Shown here: positions 34,734 to 43,659 of the stretch, in pieces
How positions within the stretch are numbered: the first letter of the stretch is position 1
Layout of the letters: every line of letters starts with the position of its first letter
Source: JAUWGC01 sp963753055
GTDB taxonomy: Bacteria; Bacteroidota; Bacteroidia; Bacteroidales; B18-G4
Assembly: GCA_963753055.1 (NCBI GenBank)
Contig: CAVWAP010000001.1
Location: forward strand, 372,001-436,000
Reading direction: 5' to 3'
Length of the DNA: 64,000 nt
Translations under genes and position numbers: made by a program
Notes under the pieces: model-generated
What the model was told of the DNA's origin: nothing
The model's database searches: none
Seen by the model: the letters and a program-made list of their open reading frames with translations, nothing else

Positions 34734-36272
34734 TCAGCTGCCCCAATTTTCCCGGTCCAGGCTGCGGTAGTGTATCGCCTCGGCCAGGTGCTGTGTTTGA
34801 ATGTTCTCACTTTGTTCCAGGTCAGCAATAGTACGTGCTACTTTAAGTATACGGGTATAGGCCCTTGCTGAAAGGTTAAGTTTTTCAATGGCCTGTTTCA
34901 GTAAAGCGTTTCCGTCTTCATCAATATGACATACTTTTCTTAGAACCTTTGAGGACATCTGTGCATTGCAATATACACGGTCAAGGTTTTCGAACCGCTG
35001 TTCCTGCAATGTCCTGGCACTAATAACCCTTTCACGAATAGCATCACTGGTTTCCGCAGGTTTTTTATTGATCAGGTCGTTAAAAGGGACCGGTACTACT
35101 TCTATATGAATATCTATCCTGTCCATCAAAGGACCAGAGATCTTGTTCAGGTATTTCTGAACAAATCCGGGTGAGCAGCTGCATTCCTGATCGGGATGAT
35201 TATAGTATCCACATGGGCAGGGGTTCATGGCTGCTACAAGCATGATGGTGGCAGGGTATTCAACAGTGAACTTTGCCCTGGAGATGGTGACGAACCTCTC
35301 CTCCATGGGCTGGCGCATGACTTCCAACACCGTTCGCTTAAATTCCGGCAATTCGTCCAGAAACAATACTCCGTTATGAGCCAGAGAGATCTCTCCTGGC
35401 TGGGGAAAGGTCCCTCCACCAACAAGTCCTGCATCAGAGATAGTATGGTGCGGTGCCCTGAACGGTCGCACGGTGATCAAAGCAGTCTCCCTGCACATCT
35501 TCCCGGCTACAGAGTGTATCTTTGTTGTTTCCAGCGCCTCCTGCAGGTTCAATGGTGGCAGGATAGAAGGCAGGCGCTTGGCCAGCATCGTCTTGCCGGC
35601 ACCGGGCGGACCAATCAGTATCACATTATGGCCCCCGGCTGCAGCAATCTCCAATGCACGCTTTATGTTTTCCTGGCCTTTTACTTCGGAAAAATCAAAT
35701 TCATAGTTATTAAGGTTGGCGTAAAAAGTTTCCTTCGTATCTACTTTAATAGAGGTCAGCGTGCCCTGCCCGTTAAAGAAATCAATAACTTCCCTCAGGT
35801 GACTGGCCCCCAGGATCTCCAGCTCGTCAACAATGGATGCTTCCTTTGCATTCTCCGAAGGGAGGATGATCCCTTTGAAGTTTTTCTTACGCGCCTCAAT
35901 GGCAATGGGAAGGGCACCTTTAATAGGTTTAAGTCCTCCATCCAATGATAATTCGCCCATCATGATATAATCACCGATCTTATCTGATCCTATAATCTCA
36001 TTGGCTGCAAGGATGCCAACGGCGATGGTCAAATCATAAGCCGAGCCTTCCTTTTTGATATCTGCCGGAGCCAGGTTAATCACAACCTTCTTCCCGGGGA
36101 TCTTGTATCCGATGTATTTCAATGCGGCCTCTATCCGCTGATGACTTTCCTTAACTGCACTGTCGGGCAGCCCAACCATAAAAAACTGGATCCCCTGGTC
36201 GATGATGACCTCCACGGTGATGGTGATGGCATTGATGCCTAAAATGGCACTTCCATAAGTTTTTACAAGCAT
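34734..36272 (-). CDS. YifB/ComM family AAA+ ATPase
   Basis: A 512-residue Mg-chelatase-like protein. The N-terminal ChlI domain (about 1-170) includes FFMVGLPDSAVKES and GELSLDGGLKPIKGALP. The AAA+ core has Walker A IGPPGAGKTMLAKRLPS and Walker B LFLDELPEF. A cysteine block MNPCPCGYYN plus CSCSP and the C-terminal helical lid (SARAYTRILKVARTIADL) complete the family. ComM helicases promote branch migration during natural transformation; the role in Bacteroidota is presumed similar. The gene stands alone. Confidence 0.95.
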   Translation of the reverse strand: MLVKTYGSAILGINAITITVEVIIDQGIQFFMVGLPDSAVKESHQRIEAALKYIGYKIPGKKVVINLAPADIKKEGSAYDLTIAVGILAANEIIGSDKIGDYIMMGELSLDGGLKPIKGALPIAIEARKKNFKGIILPSENAKEASIVDELEILGASHLREVIDFFNGQGTLTSIKVDTKETFYANLNNYEFDFSEVKGQENIKRALEIAAAGGHNVILIGPPGAGKTMLAKRLPSILPPLNLQEALETTKIHSVAGKMCRETALITVRPFRAPHHTISDAGLVGGGTFPQPGEISLAHNGVLFLDELPEFKRTVLEVMRQPMEERFVTISRAKFTVEYPATIMLVAAMNPCPCGYYNHPDQECSCSPGFVQKYLNKISGPLMDRIDIHIEVVPVPFNDLINKKPAETSDAIRERVISARTLQEQRFENLDRVYCNAQMSSKVLRKVCHIDEDGNALLKQAIEKLNLSARAYTRILKVARTIADLEQSENIQTQHLAEAIHYRSLDRENWGS

Positions 36273-36364
36273 TTTAATGGTATTATACGGTGTGAAAGGG
36301 TTTATATATGCCCCTATTTCTTAATACCATTTTTGGGCAAACGTTCCGGAAAAAATGAAAATAA

Positions 36365-37354
36365 TTATGGCTTGTACCGGGATTGAGTCAGAATTTCAAC
36401 AGTGTTATCATTGTCCATCAGCTCTTTCAGACTTACTTTATTATTATCCATATAAGCTCGTACTATCTGCCATCCGACCCATACACCAGTACGTGCAGGC
36501 GACTCTTTATCAAAGAATGAAGTGAATGGACCGTCACTGGTCAATTTGTTTATCTGCTGGAAATCAGTTGTGTATAGCAATTCATTTTCAACCAGGAATG
36601 CCCATAGGTTAGATTCATTTTCATAGCACCAATCCAATTGCCGGCCTGTAAAGCCAATCTTCAGGGTGTCCTGGGTTGAAGTAAGTATTTCATCCAGGAA
36701 GTATAACATCTTTCCATTGTATATGATGTGATCCAGCAGGCGTTCTCCCGCATGGGAAGGAAGATGCTTAACACGTGCTACCTCGCGCATACAATCTGGT
36801 ACAATATATGCTTCCTGCATCCGGCGGGCACGGTAAACAGGTATTCTTAACCTTTTATATGGAACATAATCCTTGCCAAGATAATTGTCGATGGCAATGA
36901 TCATCACGGTGTCAAGGTATTGTACAGGGTGCTCGAAATCTACCCCGGAGATATATGAGTAAAAATCCGGGACATTACCTTCCGGGAAGCTGGCCAGATA
37001 GTGCTTGAACGCTATGGTCAAATCCTTCTCAACATTTACCAGGTCAGGGTAAATGGTGTTACTGTACTCAGCGATTTCAAGCAGAAAGGGATCTGTTATA
37101 TAATCCCTTATCTGTATAATGCTCAGGGTATCTTTGTAATTGTCACCCAGGAAAAAGCGGTATTTCCCGGCCAGCTGATCAAGCTCCTTTCCAACATGAA
37201 GAGGATTGATGCCGAAAAGGTCCTGTCCATAGCGCTTTATCTTAATTTGTTCGAGTTGAACTGCTGAAATATCAGCTTTTTTATCTCCCCCAAAATCACA
37301 ACCCGAAAGGATGATGATTATTAAGAGAATCCAGGGATTAATTATGTTTTTCAT
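36365..37354 (-). CDS. gldB: Gliding motility lipoprotein GldB
   Basis: A 329-residue lipoprotein with lipobox ILSGCDFG. Diagnostic family stretches are IKRYGQDLF near residue 40, FYSYISGVDFE in the middle, and LDHIIYNGKMLYFLDEIL toward the C-terminus. GldB is needed for type IX secretion and gliding in flavobacteria and is also found in non-gliding Bacteroidota. The gene is divergent from the PorT-like barrel gene, with nadE, nfuA and mrp beyond, a neighbourhood often preserved in the phylum. A TAAATTTG -7 element lies upstream. Confidence 0.93.
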   Translation of the reverse strand: MKNIINPWILLIIIILSGCDFGGDKKADISAVQLEQIKIKRYGQDLFGINPLHVGKELDQLAGKYRFFLGDNYKDTLSIIQIRDYITDPFLLEIAEYSNTIYPDLVNVEKDLTIAFKHYLASFPEGNVPDFYSYISGVDFEHPVQYLDTVMIIAIDNYLGKDYVPYKRLRIPVYRARRMQEAYIVPDCMREVARVKHLPSHAGERLLDHIIYNGKMLYFLDEILTSTQDTLKIGFTGRQLDWCYENESNLWAFLVENELLYTTDFQQINKLTSDGPFTSFFDKESPARTGVWVGWQIVRAYMDNNKVSLKELMDNDNTVEILTQSRYKP

Positions 37355-37383
37355 TATTTATGATAATAGGGGTTGGAAGATGA

Positions 37384-37391
37384 CAAATTTA
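37384..37391 (-). promoter_or_regulatory. -7 promoter element upstream of gldB
   Basis: TAAATTTG on the minus strand, 30 bp before the ATG, fits TAnnTTTG. The expected -33 TTTG was not found at standard spacing. Confidence 0.35.
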
Positions 37392-37451
37392 ATAACTATT
37401 TTTAACCTTGAATTAGCCTAATTAAGAAAGCATACCAAACTGAACAAACTC

Positions 37452-38150
37452 ATGGCCATGAAAAAAGGGATTATTCTATTGATCATCTTCTCATCTCTCT
37501 TCATGAATACAGCCTATTCACAGCAAAAACCGTTTGTTTTTGGGTTTAAGGTAGCGCCAAACCTTGGATGGTTTAAACCAAATACCGACGACTATAAAAA
37601 TGTTGGAACTACACCTGGCTTTTCCTGGGGATTTATTGCATTGTTTAATCTCATGGAACACTATGGTATTGGAACGGGCTTTAATGTGGTATACCTGAAT
37701 GCAAAACTTGAATATCCAAACCTGCAAATCAATATTGGCGACACATTGAAAGGATCCATGGAAAGTAAATACCGGCTAAAATATATTGAACTACCCCTGG
37801 TGTTTAATATGGAGACCAAGGACTTTGGCAAATTCAGGTTTTTTGGGCAGATCGGGCTCGGGACCAGCTTTCTTATTAATGCCAAAGCGGATAATGTCTT
37901 TTCTTATAATGGGAATAACACAGAGGAAAACGAAGTTGATATCTATGATGATATCCGCTTTATCCGGGAATCCTTGATTGTGGGTGCCGGTGTAAAATTC
38001 ATTATTTCAGGTTCAACACTCATTTTTGCAAATGTCACCTTTGACAATGGATTTACCAACATCCTCAAGGGTAACAATAATGTTGATCCGTCTGTTCAGC
38101 AGAAAGCAAACGCTAATTTTATTGAATTTCAGATCGGGATGTTGTTTTAA
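37452..38150 (+). CDS. PorT-family outer membrane beta-barrel protein
   Basis: A 232-residue protein with signal peptide (MKKGIILLIIFSSLFMNTAYS after two extra residues; the first ATG may not be the true start). The mature part has about eight amphipathic strands typical of outer membrane barrels (PF13568), from FGFKVAPNLGWF to the final FIEFQIGMLF with terminal Phe. PorT itself belongs to type IX secretion in Porphyromonas, but this broad family also includes unrelated small barrels. Being next to gldB and nadE favours the T9SS-linked branch. Confidence 0.85.
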   Translation: MAMKKGIILLIIFSSLFMNTAYSQQKPFVFGFKVAPNLGWFKPNTDDYKNVGTTPGFSWGFIALFNLMEHYGIGTGFNVVYLNAKLEYPNLQINIGDTLKGSMESKYRLKYIELPLVFNMETKDFGKFRFFGQIGLGTSFLINAKADNVFSYNGNNTEENEVDIYDDIRFIRESLIVGAGVKFIISGSTLIFANVTFDNGFTNILKGNNNVDPSVQQKANANFIEFQIGMLF

Positions 38151-38161
38151 TGCTTTGATCC

Positions 38162-39808
38162 GTGAAAATAGCCTCAGCACAAATCAATTATCATATTGGG
38201 AACTTCAGGCAGAATGAAGAGAAGATCCTGAATGCCCTGGAAAATGCCAGGAAACAGGATGCAGATATTGTAGTGTTCGCAGAACTGGCAGTCTCAGGTT
38301 ACCCACCACGCGACTTCCTGGAGTTTCGTGATTTTATCAATGAATGTGATAAATCCGTTGCCAACATTGCCAGGGCATGTAAGGGTATTGCAGCCGTAGT
38401 TGGTTCACCAACCATTAATCCTGAAGTCCAGGGCAAGGACCTTCATAACTCCGCTTTCTTTCTTGCCGATGGCAAAGTGCAGAGTATTCATCATAAAGCA
38501 TTATTGCCCAATTATGATATTTTTGATGAATACCGGTACTTTGAGCCGGGCAAGGACTTCAATGTGGTAAATTACAAAGGCAAAAGAATTGCAATTAACA
38601 TATGTGAAGACATATGGAATATAGGCAACGACCCAATGTACACCATCAACCCGATGGATGAATTGAAGAAACAGGATCCAGATTTCATTGTTAACATAGC
38701 TGCATCTCCATTTCATTATAACCAGGTTAGGAGAAGAAAGGATATCCTTTTTCAGAATGTTGAGCGATATAAAATCCCATTGTTCTATATAAACCATGTT
38801 GGTGCACAGACCGAATTGCTTTTTGATGGTGGCTCTATGGTCATTAATTCGCAGGGGAACCTTATTGATGAACTGAATTATTTTGATGAAGATCTGAGGA
38901 TATATGACCTTGATCAAATTGATGACCCTGCTTACTATTCCAGAATAACACCCCAACCTGAAAGGGAGAAAATCGAACTGATCCATGATGCCCTGGTCAT
39001 GGGGGTCAGGAATTATTTTAAGAAGCTGGGCTTCGACAAAGCCATCCTGGGTTTATCCGGCGGGATAGACTCCGCTGTGACACTGGTATTAGCAGCAAAG
39101 GCATTGGGTGAGAAGAATGTAATGGCGGTGCTACTGCCTTCTGAATTTTCATCCGCTCATTCGATAACCGATGCAGAGGTCCTTGCACAAAACCTGGGTT
39201 GTCCCTATGAAAGAATTAGTATCGAAGATGCATACAGGAGCTTTGACAGCACCTTGAAACCAGTTTTTAAAGACCTGCCCTTTGGCCTTGCCGAAGAGAA
39301 CCTGCAGGCAAGGATCCGTGGCGTGATCCTGATGGCCTTATCGAACAAATTTGGCTACATATTGCTCAATACTTCCAATAAAAGTGAAGCTGCTGTGGGC
39401 TATGGGACCTTGTATGGCGACATGAACGGTGGCTTATCGGTGCTGGGAGATGTATACAAAACAGAAGTTTTTGATCTTGCAAGGTTCCTCAATAAAGATG
39501 AAGAGATCATCCCTGAGAATAGCATAATAAAGCCTCCGTCAGCTGAACTGAGACCTGATCAGAAAGATACCGACTCATTGCCGGAGTACCACATTCTTGA
39601 TGAAATATTGTTCCAATACATTGAATTGCGGAAGGGTCCCAAAGAGTTGATGGAGATGGGTTTTGAGGAAGATGTTGTCAGGAGGATACTTAAGCTGGTA
39701 AACACCAATGAATACAAACGTTACCAGACCCCACCCATTCTGCGTGTCTCACCAAAAGCTTTTGGAATGGGCAGGAGGATGCCCATTGTGGCCAAGTATT
39801 TATCTTAA
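38162..39808 (+). CDS. nadE: Glutamine-dependent NAD+ synthetase
   Basis: A 548-residue two-domain enzyme with a GTG start; this start gives the conserved N-terminus MKIASAQINYHIGNF. The nitrilase-like glutaminase domain (1-about 260) has Glu in FAELAVSGYP, Lys in HHKALLPNYD and Cys in INICEDIWN. The synthetase domain (about 275-548) has the PP-loop LGLSGGIDSAV and NTSNKSEAAVGYGT. It makes NAD+ from deamido-NAD using glutamine or ammonia and ATP. It converges on nfuA with a 4-bp overlap of the stop regions. Confidence 0.96.
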   Translation: MKIASAQINYHIGNFRQNEEKILNALENARKQDADIVVFAELAVSGYPPRDFLEFRDFINECDKSVANIARACKGIAAVVGSPTINPEVQGKDLHNSAFFLADGKVQSIHHKALLPNYDIFDEYRYFEPGKDFNVVNYKGKRIAINICEDIWNIGNDPMYTINPMDELKKQDPDFIVNIAASPFHYNQVRRRKDILFQNVERYKIPLFYINHVGAQTELLFDGGSMVINSQGNLIDELNYFDEDLRIYDLDQIDDPAYYSRITPQPEREKIELIHDALVMGVRNYFKKLGFDKAILGLSGGIDSAVTLVLAAKALGEKNVMAVLLPSEFSSAHSITDAEVLAQNLGCPYERISIEDAYRSFDSTLKPVFKDLPFGLAEENLQARIRGVILMALSNKFGYILLNTSNKSEAAVGYGTLYGDMNGGLSVLGDVYKTEVFDLARFLNKDEEIIPENSIIKPPSAELRPDQKDTDSLPEYHILDEILFQYIELRKGPKELMEMGFEEDVVRRILKLVNTNEYKRYQTPPILRVSPKAFGMGRRMPIVAKYLS

Positions 39809-40053
39809 TTGATTGATTCTACTGATTGGATCTCAGGAATAGCATTTTTGATTGTGGTCTCAACTCCACCTTTCAGGGTCTGCGTACTGTAGGGACAGGA
39901 ACCGCATGCGCCTTTTAGTTCAACGTTAACTACCATGTCATCAGTCAACTCAACAAATTCAATGTCCCCACCATCCTGTTGAATATATGGTCTTATCTGT
40001 TCGAGTACGTTTTTTACTTTGCGTGTGAGCTCTTCTTTCTTTTCTGTAGTCAT
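39805..40053 (-). CDS. NifU-like Fe-S cluster carrier domain protein
   Basis: An 82-residue protein from its first ATG; the longer frame would begin with TTG. It consists only of the NifU C-terminal domain, with RPYIQQDGGDIEFVEL at the start and the cluster-binding CxxC in GACGSCPYS. Such stand-alone NFU proteins carry [4Fe-4S] clusters to target enzymes. The mrp gene, another cluster carrier, lies 32 bp upstream on the same strand, so the two form a cluster-delivery pair. Confidence 0.94.
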   Translation of the reverse strand: MTTEKKEELTRKVKNVLEQIRPYIQQDGGDIEFVELTDDMVVNVELKGACGSCPYSTQTLKGGVETTIKNAIPEIQSVESIN

Positions 40054-40085
40054 TTCCTTCAAATTTTTGGTAAAAATACAGGAAT

Positions 40086-41123
40086 TTATTGTAAGTCTAT
40101 TTTGGTAATCTCATTTTTAACATTCGTGGCCAACTCCATAAAGGCATCTGAAATTTTGCCTTTTTGTTCCAGTGCGCTTGGCATTCCTCTGTCGCCTGCT
40201 TCACAAACGCTCTGTACAAGAGGGATTTGCCCAAGGAACGGGACCTTGGAGCTTTCAGCAAGCTTTTTCCCACCTTCTTTTCCAAAAATATAATACTTGT
40301 TATCAGGCAATTCAGCAGGTGTGAAATAGGCCATGTTCTCAACAAGTCCGATTACAGGTATCCGGATCTTCTCCTGGTTAAACATGCTGAAAGCTTTTCT
40401 GGCATCTGCAAGGGCAACTTCCTGCGGGGTGCTGACGATTACTACACCTGAGACGTTTATATTCTGGGCCATGGTCAATTGGATGTCACCCGTTCCTGGA
40501 GGAAGATCTACAATGAGATAATCAAGTTCACCCCAGTCGGCATCATTGAAAAGCTGCTCCATGGCATTTGAGGCCATGGGGCCACGCCAGATTAATGCCT
40601 GGCTCTGGTCAACAAAAAATCCTATGGATAAGACTTTAATACCATACTGATCTACAGGAATAATAACTGCTTTACCTCCCATGTCCATCACTGCTGGTTT
40701 AGCGTCAACCAGGTCAAACATAAGTGGAATGGACGGACCGTAGATGTCGGCATCAATGATGCCGGTTTTATGACCAAGTTTGTTCAGTGCAATGGCCAGG
40801 TTAGCTGCAACGGTTGATTTACCTACTCCTCCTTTCCCGGATGCCACAGCAATAATATGCTTGACATTCTCCAGCAAATTCACAGGTACACCTACATCAA
40901 CTACTACCTTAATGTCTGCATCTGCCGCCTGCCGTATCGAATTTATACATGCATCACGGACAAGTTCCTCGTTTTTTTCATCCTTTTCAGGGAAGATTAA
41001 CTTAAAGCTGACTGTACTGTCATCAATCTTTATATCCCTTATCATGTTAAGTGCTACTACATTCTCACGCTTTGGAAAATAAAAGACTGACTTTAATGCT
41101 TCCAATACTGATTCCTGTGTCAT
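40086..41123 (-). CDS. mrp: Mrp/NBP35 family P-loop ATPase, Fe-S carrier
   Basis: A 345-residue protein. The N-terminal 90 residues form a MIP18-like (DUF59) domain, and the ATPase has a deviant Walker A in AVASGKGGVGKSTVAANLA and a switch motif DYLIVDLPPGTGDIQLT. The family normally carries a CxxC near VENM-Y-F in the C-terminal part for cluster binding; here the corresponding stretch reads VENMAYFTPAELP without cysteines. It is paired with the NFU protein downstream. A TACTTTTG -7 element lies about 38 bp upstream. Confidence 0.95.
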   Translation of the reverse strand: MTQESVLEALKSVFYFPKRENVVALNMIRDIKIDDSTVSFKLIFPEKDEKNEELVRDACINSIRQAADADIKVVVDVGVPVNLLENVKHIIAVASGKGGVGKSTVAANLAIALNKLGHKTGIIDADIYGPSIPLMFDLVDAKPAVMDMGGKAVIIPVDQYGIKVLSIGFFVDQSQALIWRGPMASNAMEQLFNDADWGELDYLIVDLPPGTGDIQLTMAQNINVSGVVIVSTPQEVALADARKAFSMFNQEKIRIPVIGLVENMAYFTPAELPDNKYYIFGKEGGKKLAESSKVPFLGQIPLVQSVCEAGDRGMPSALEQKGKISDAFMELATNVKNEITKIDLQ

Positions 41124-41187
41124 TATCTCAAGGGTTTATCATTATCTAAAAGTGGGGAAGCAAAAGTACAAATAATAGCCCTAAATA

Positions 41188-41219
41188 AAAAAAGGCTCAT
41201 CTGCTTTTGAAGAGCCTTT
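41188..41219 (-). terminator. Rho-independent terminator of the DUF4282 gene
   Basis: An 8-bp stem (AAAGGCTC with GAGCCTTT) with a 13-nt loop is followed on the minus strand by a run of T. It lies between the DUF4282 gene and mrp and should end transcription from the former. Confidence 0.8.
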
Positions 41220-41241
41220 ACAATCAGATACTTTTCTGCAC

Positions 41242-41484
41242 TTACTTTTCAGTGTTCTTTCTGATATCAGCCAGACTATCATTAATCTGAAAGGTGACCA
41301 GGATTAATTCAAAGAAGATCCTGAGGAAGAATGGTCCTAGAATTAGTCCCAACAGGCCATACCAGAACTGACCCGAGAACATCGAGAAAAGAGATCCAAT
41401 GACGATGAATAGAACCCCAATCCAAAATAAGACTTTTAAAATGACCGGTGTGATCATTTTCCTAAACGCTAAATAATCATTCAT
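41242..41484 (-). CDS. DUF4282 small membrane protein
   Basis: An 80-residue protein with two hydrophobic segments (about residues 15-35 and 42-62) and a charged C-terminal tail (DSLADIRKNTEK). It matches DUF4282 in size and in pattern FGLILGPFFLRIFFELILV-like second helix. The function of the family is unknown. It is a single-gene transcript with its own terminator. Confidence 0.8.
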   Translation of the reverse strand: MNDYLAFRKMITPVILKVLFWIGVLFIVIGSLFSMFSGQFWYGLLGLILGPFFLRIFFELILVTFQINDSLADIRKNTEK

Positions 41485-41620
41485 GAGAATTAGTTTTTAG
41501 TTAATACAGTGACAAATAAATAGATTTGATAAGGCACATATACAATGTTATAACATATTATTATATAATCAAAAAATAAGTATGAATATTTATTAAATGT
41601 TTAAGTGAAGAAACCAGGGG

Positions 41621-41953
41621 TTAATCAAGCTCGATGGATGGGTCCCAGAAATGTTGCTCGAATTCTAAAATCTTGTTATTCAGGATTTTAAGGCCTTCGC
41701 TTTCCAGTAGCTCCTGCATCACATGAGGACCGCCAAAGTGCTGTTTCCCTGTCAGAATCCCGTTGCGGTTAACAACTCTGTGGGCCGGGATATTGACCTG
41801 GGATATGTGTGACATGTTCATGGCCCAGCCCACCATCCTTGCCGAGCCCCTGCTTCCCAGGTACTGAGCAATTGCTCCATAAGAAGTAACCCTGCCAAAA
41901 GGAATCAGTTTTACTACTTCATAAACCTTATCGAAGAATGAGATATCGTTCAT
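41621..41953 (-). CDS. Alkyltransferase-like protein (MGMT fold without active-site Cys)
   Basis: A 110-residue protein of the O6-alkylguanine-DNA alkyltransferase C-terminal fold. Conserved features are PFGRVTSYGAIAQYLG, SARMVGWAMN and ILTGKQHFGGP. The methyl-acceptor motif PCHRV is PAHRV here (IPAHRVVNRNG), so it cannot transfer the alkyl group to itself. Such ATL proteins bind O6-alkylguanine, flip it out, and pass the lesion to nucleotide excision repair. The first 4 bp overlap the end of trmB. Confidence 0.93.
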   Translation of the reverse strand: MNDISFFDKVYEVVKLIPFGRVTSYGAIAQYLGSRGSARMVGWAMNMSHISQVNIPAHRVVNRNGILTGKQHFGGPHVMQELLESEGLKILNNKILEFEQHFWDPSIELD

Positions 41954-42618
41954 GCAGGATTAATTTTGAATCCAAGGTAGTTTATTTTCTTGCCTCTTTT
42001 AAGCCATTTCTCCTCATAGAAAGTCTGGATGCCCTTGATTTCTTCGGGACAATCGGTATGGTAAACATCATCTGTTGAGAAAAAGAGATGATGACCATGT
42101 TCTTCAATTAAATCCAGTGTGTAATGATAGAGGGGAGCATTATCCGTTTTCAGATGGACCATGTGGTCAGCGCTGAGCAGGTTCAGGTATCGTTTAAGGA
42201 ATGGGGGCGATGTTAGTCTTTTTCTTTCCTTTGCCCTCTTTGGCTGGGGGTCAGGGAAAATGATATAAATCTCCTGTACTTCATCTTTTGCAAAAAAAAG
42301 CTCGATCATCTCTATCCGGGTACGGATGAATGCAACATTCTTTAACCCGAAGTCTTGAGATTGCTTACATCCTTTCCACATTCTGGCTCCTTTGATATCA
42401 ATGCCAATGAAGTTCTTGTCGGGAAATCGCTGTGCCAATCCAACAGTGTATTCACCTTTTCCACATGCCAGTTCGAGTATTATTGGATTGTTATTCTGGA
42501 ATAATTGATTCCATTTCCCTTTATGGATGAATCCGTGTTCGATCTCTTTGATATCTGGTTGGAAGAGGTTTTCGAAGGTGAGATTCTCGGCAAACCGTTG
42601 CAATTTTTTCTTACCCAC
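41950..42618 (-). CDS. trmB: tRNA (guanine-N7-)-methyltransferase
   Basis: A 222-residue Rossmann-fold methyltransferase. The SAM site is LELACGKGEYTVGLA followed by NFIGIDIKGARMWKG; the tRNA/catalytic stretch IYIIFPDPQPKRAKERKRL and PPFLKRYLNLL are intact. It methylates G46 in the variable loop of tRNAs. It overlaps the ATL gene by 4 bp and follows the HU-SPOR gene by 12 bp, forming a three-gene unit. Confidence 0.95.
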   Translation of the reverse strand: MGKKKLQRFAENLTFENLFQPDIKEIEHGFIHKGKWNQLFQNNNPIILELACGKGEYTVGLAQRFPDKNFIGIDIKGARMWKGCKQSQDFGLKNVAFIRTRIEMIELFFAKDEVQEIYIIFPDPQPKRAKERKRLTSPPFLKRYLNLLSADHMVHLKTDNAPLYHYTLDLIEEHGHHLFFSTDDVYHTDCPEEIKGIQTFYEEKWLKRGKKINYLGFKINPA

Positions 42619-42630
42619 AATAGCAGAAAA

Positions 42631-43614
42631 TTAATACTTCATTAACCAGGCTTCATCGGTTATCAGCTTTCGGGCATACATTAAATGCAGCATAGCCTGT
42701 GTTTTCTCGTTGAAGCTGTCCATACTAACCCTGTAATTTCCATTCCTGGCAGGCCCAATAATCATTGCTTCCGGGTATCCCAGTTTGATCAACTTGTTGG
42801 CATATACTTCAGCCATTGTCTTGTACTCCAGTGAGGCAACAATGATATGATACTTGCCTGTCCTGGGAGTAGGGATAATTGTTTCCTGTTCTGGCTCCGG
42901 CTCAGGTTCCGGCTCCGGCTCAGGTTTTTGTACCGGTTCTTCAACCTTTACTTGCTTGGTGACAGGTTCTATCTTGGTCACCCTGACTTCCCTCGTTGGA
43001 TATTCTGAAAGAGGAATATGTCCGGAGTATTGAGATCTGAAGACCGGGGTATTTATAGGATTGACAATAATATATATCAATATCGACAGGATGATTAATA
43101 ATAATAATAAAGGCATTGCCAGGTAGGATACAAAGCCTGCAGCTTTCTTTTCCTTTTTCTCCTTCTTATCTTCAGGTGCGGATGGTTTAACAGGAGTTAC
43201 AGGCTTAGGTTCTGCTTTTTTATGGAGAGGCTCCGCATGGAGCTCAGGCAGGTCATTTACCGTATCAGGTTTAAAATGCAGATGCTTATCTCTAATGATC
43301 AGGTACCCAATTTTTTCAATATTTACTTTGTGTGCCAGCTTTAGCTTGGAGAGCAAAGACTTTACATGAGCTTCAATAGCTGCCTTGCTTTCTTCTTTTG
43401 TAATTTTCTCTGATTCAGCCACGTAATTAATGAGCTGATCGTCTGTGGCATCAGGCTTCTTAATAAAAACAGTGCGTGTTTCGGGAGGTAAAAGTCGTTT
43501 TTTTTCCTTGTTAAGGCTGGCAGGGTAATATTTCGTCTCAAAGATCCCTAAGCCAGGAATGACAACCCGGCCTTCTTTTTCCAGTAAGGCTCGTATAGAT
43601 TGGGCAATATTCAT
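42631..43614 (-). CDS. HU-like domain, membrane helix and SPOR domain protein
   Basis: A 327-residue protein. Residues 1-about 115 resemble the prokaryotic HU/CCDC81-like domains (SIRALLEKEGRVVIPGLGIF, then a second unit from about residue 70). A Lys-rich stretch leads to a membrane helix (YLAMPLLLLLIILSILIYII), then a Pro-Glu repeat linker and a C-terminal SPOR domain (TGKYHIIVASLEYKTMAEVY onward) that in general binds denuded peptidoglycan at division sites. The layout would place a DNA-binding-like head in the cytoplasm and SPOR in the periplasm, and is recurrent in Bacteroidota. Confidence 0.85.
   Translation of the reverse strand: MNIAQSIRALLEKEGRVVIPGLGIFETKYYPASLNKEKKRLLPPETRTVFIKKPDATDDQLINYVAESEKITKEESKAAIEAHVKSLLSKLKLAHKVNIEKIGYLIIRDKHLHFKPDTVNDLPELHAEPLHKKAEPKPVTPVKPSAPEDKKEKKEKKAAGFVSYLAMPLLLLLIILSILIYIIVNPINTPVFRSQYSGHIPLSEYPTREVRVTKIEPVTKQVKVEEPVQKPEPEPEPEPEPEQETIIPTPRTGKYHIIVASLEYKTMAEVYANKLIKLGYPEAMIIGPARNGNYRVSMDSFNEKTQAMLHLMYARKLITDEAWLMKY
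42891..42926. repeat. 18-bp tandem duplication encoding a Pro-Glu linker
   Basis: Two 18-bp copies with one mismatch encode the PEPEPE stretch of the SPOR protein. It is a periplasm-spanning linker that can change length by slippage. Confidence 0.85.
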
Positions 43615-43659
43615 TTCGGAAAAATTAATCGACGAATATACGACATCCCCTGATATCTA

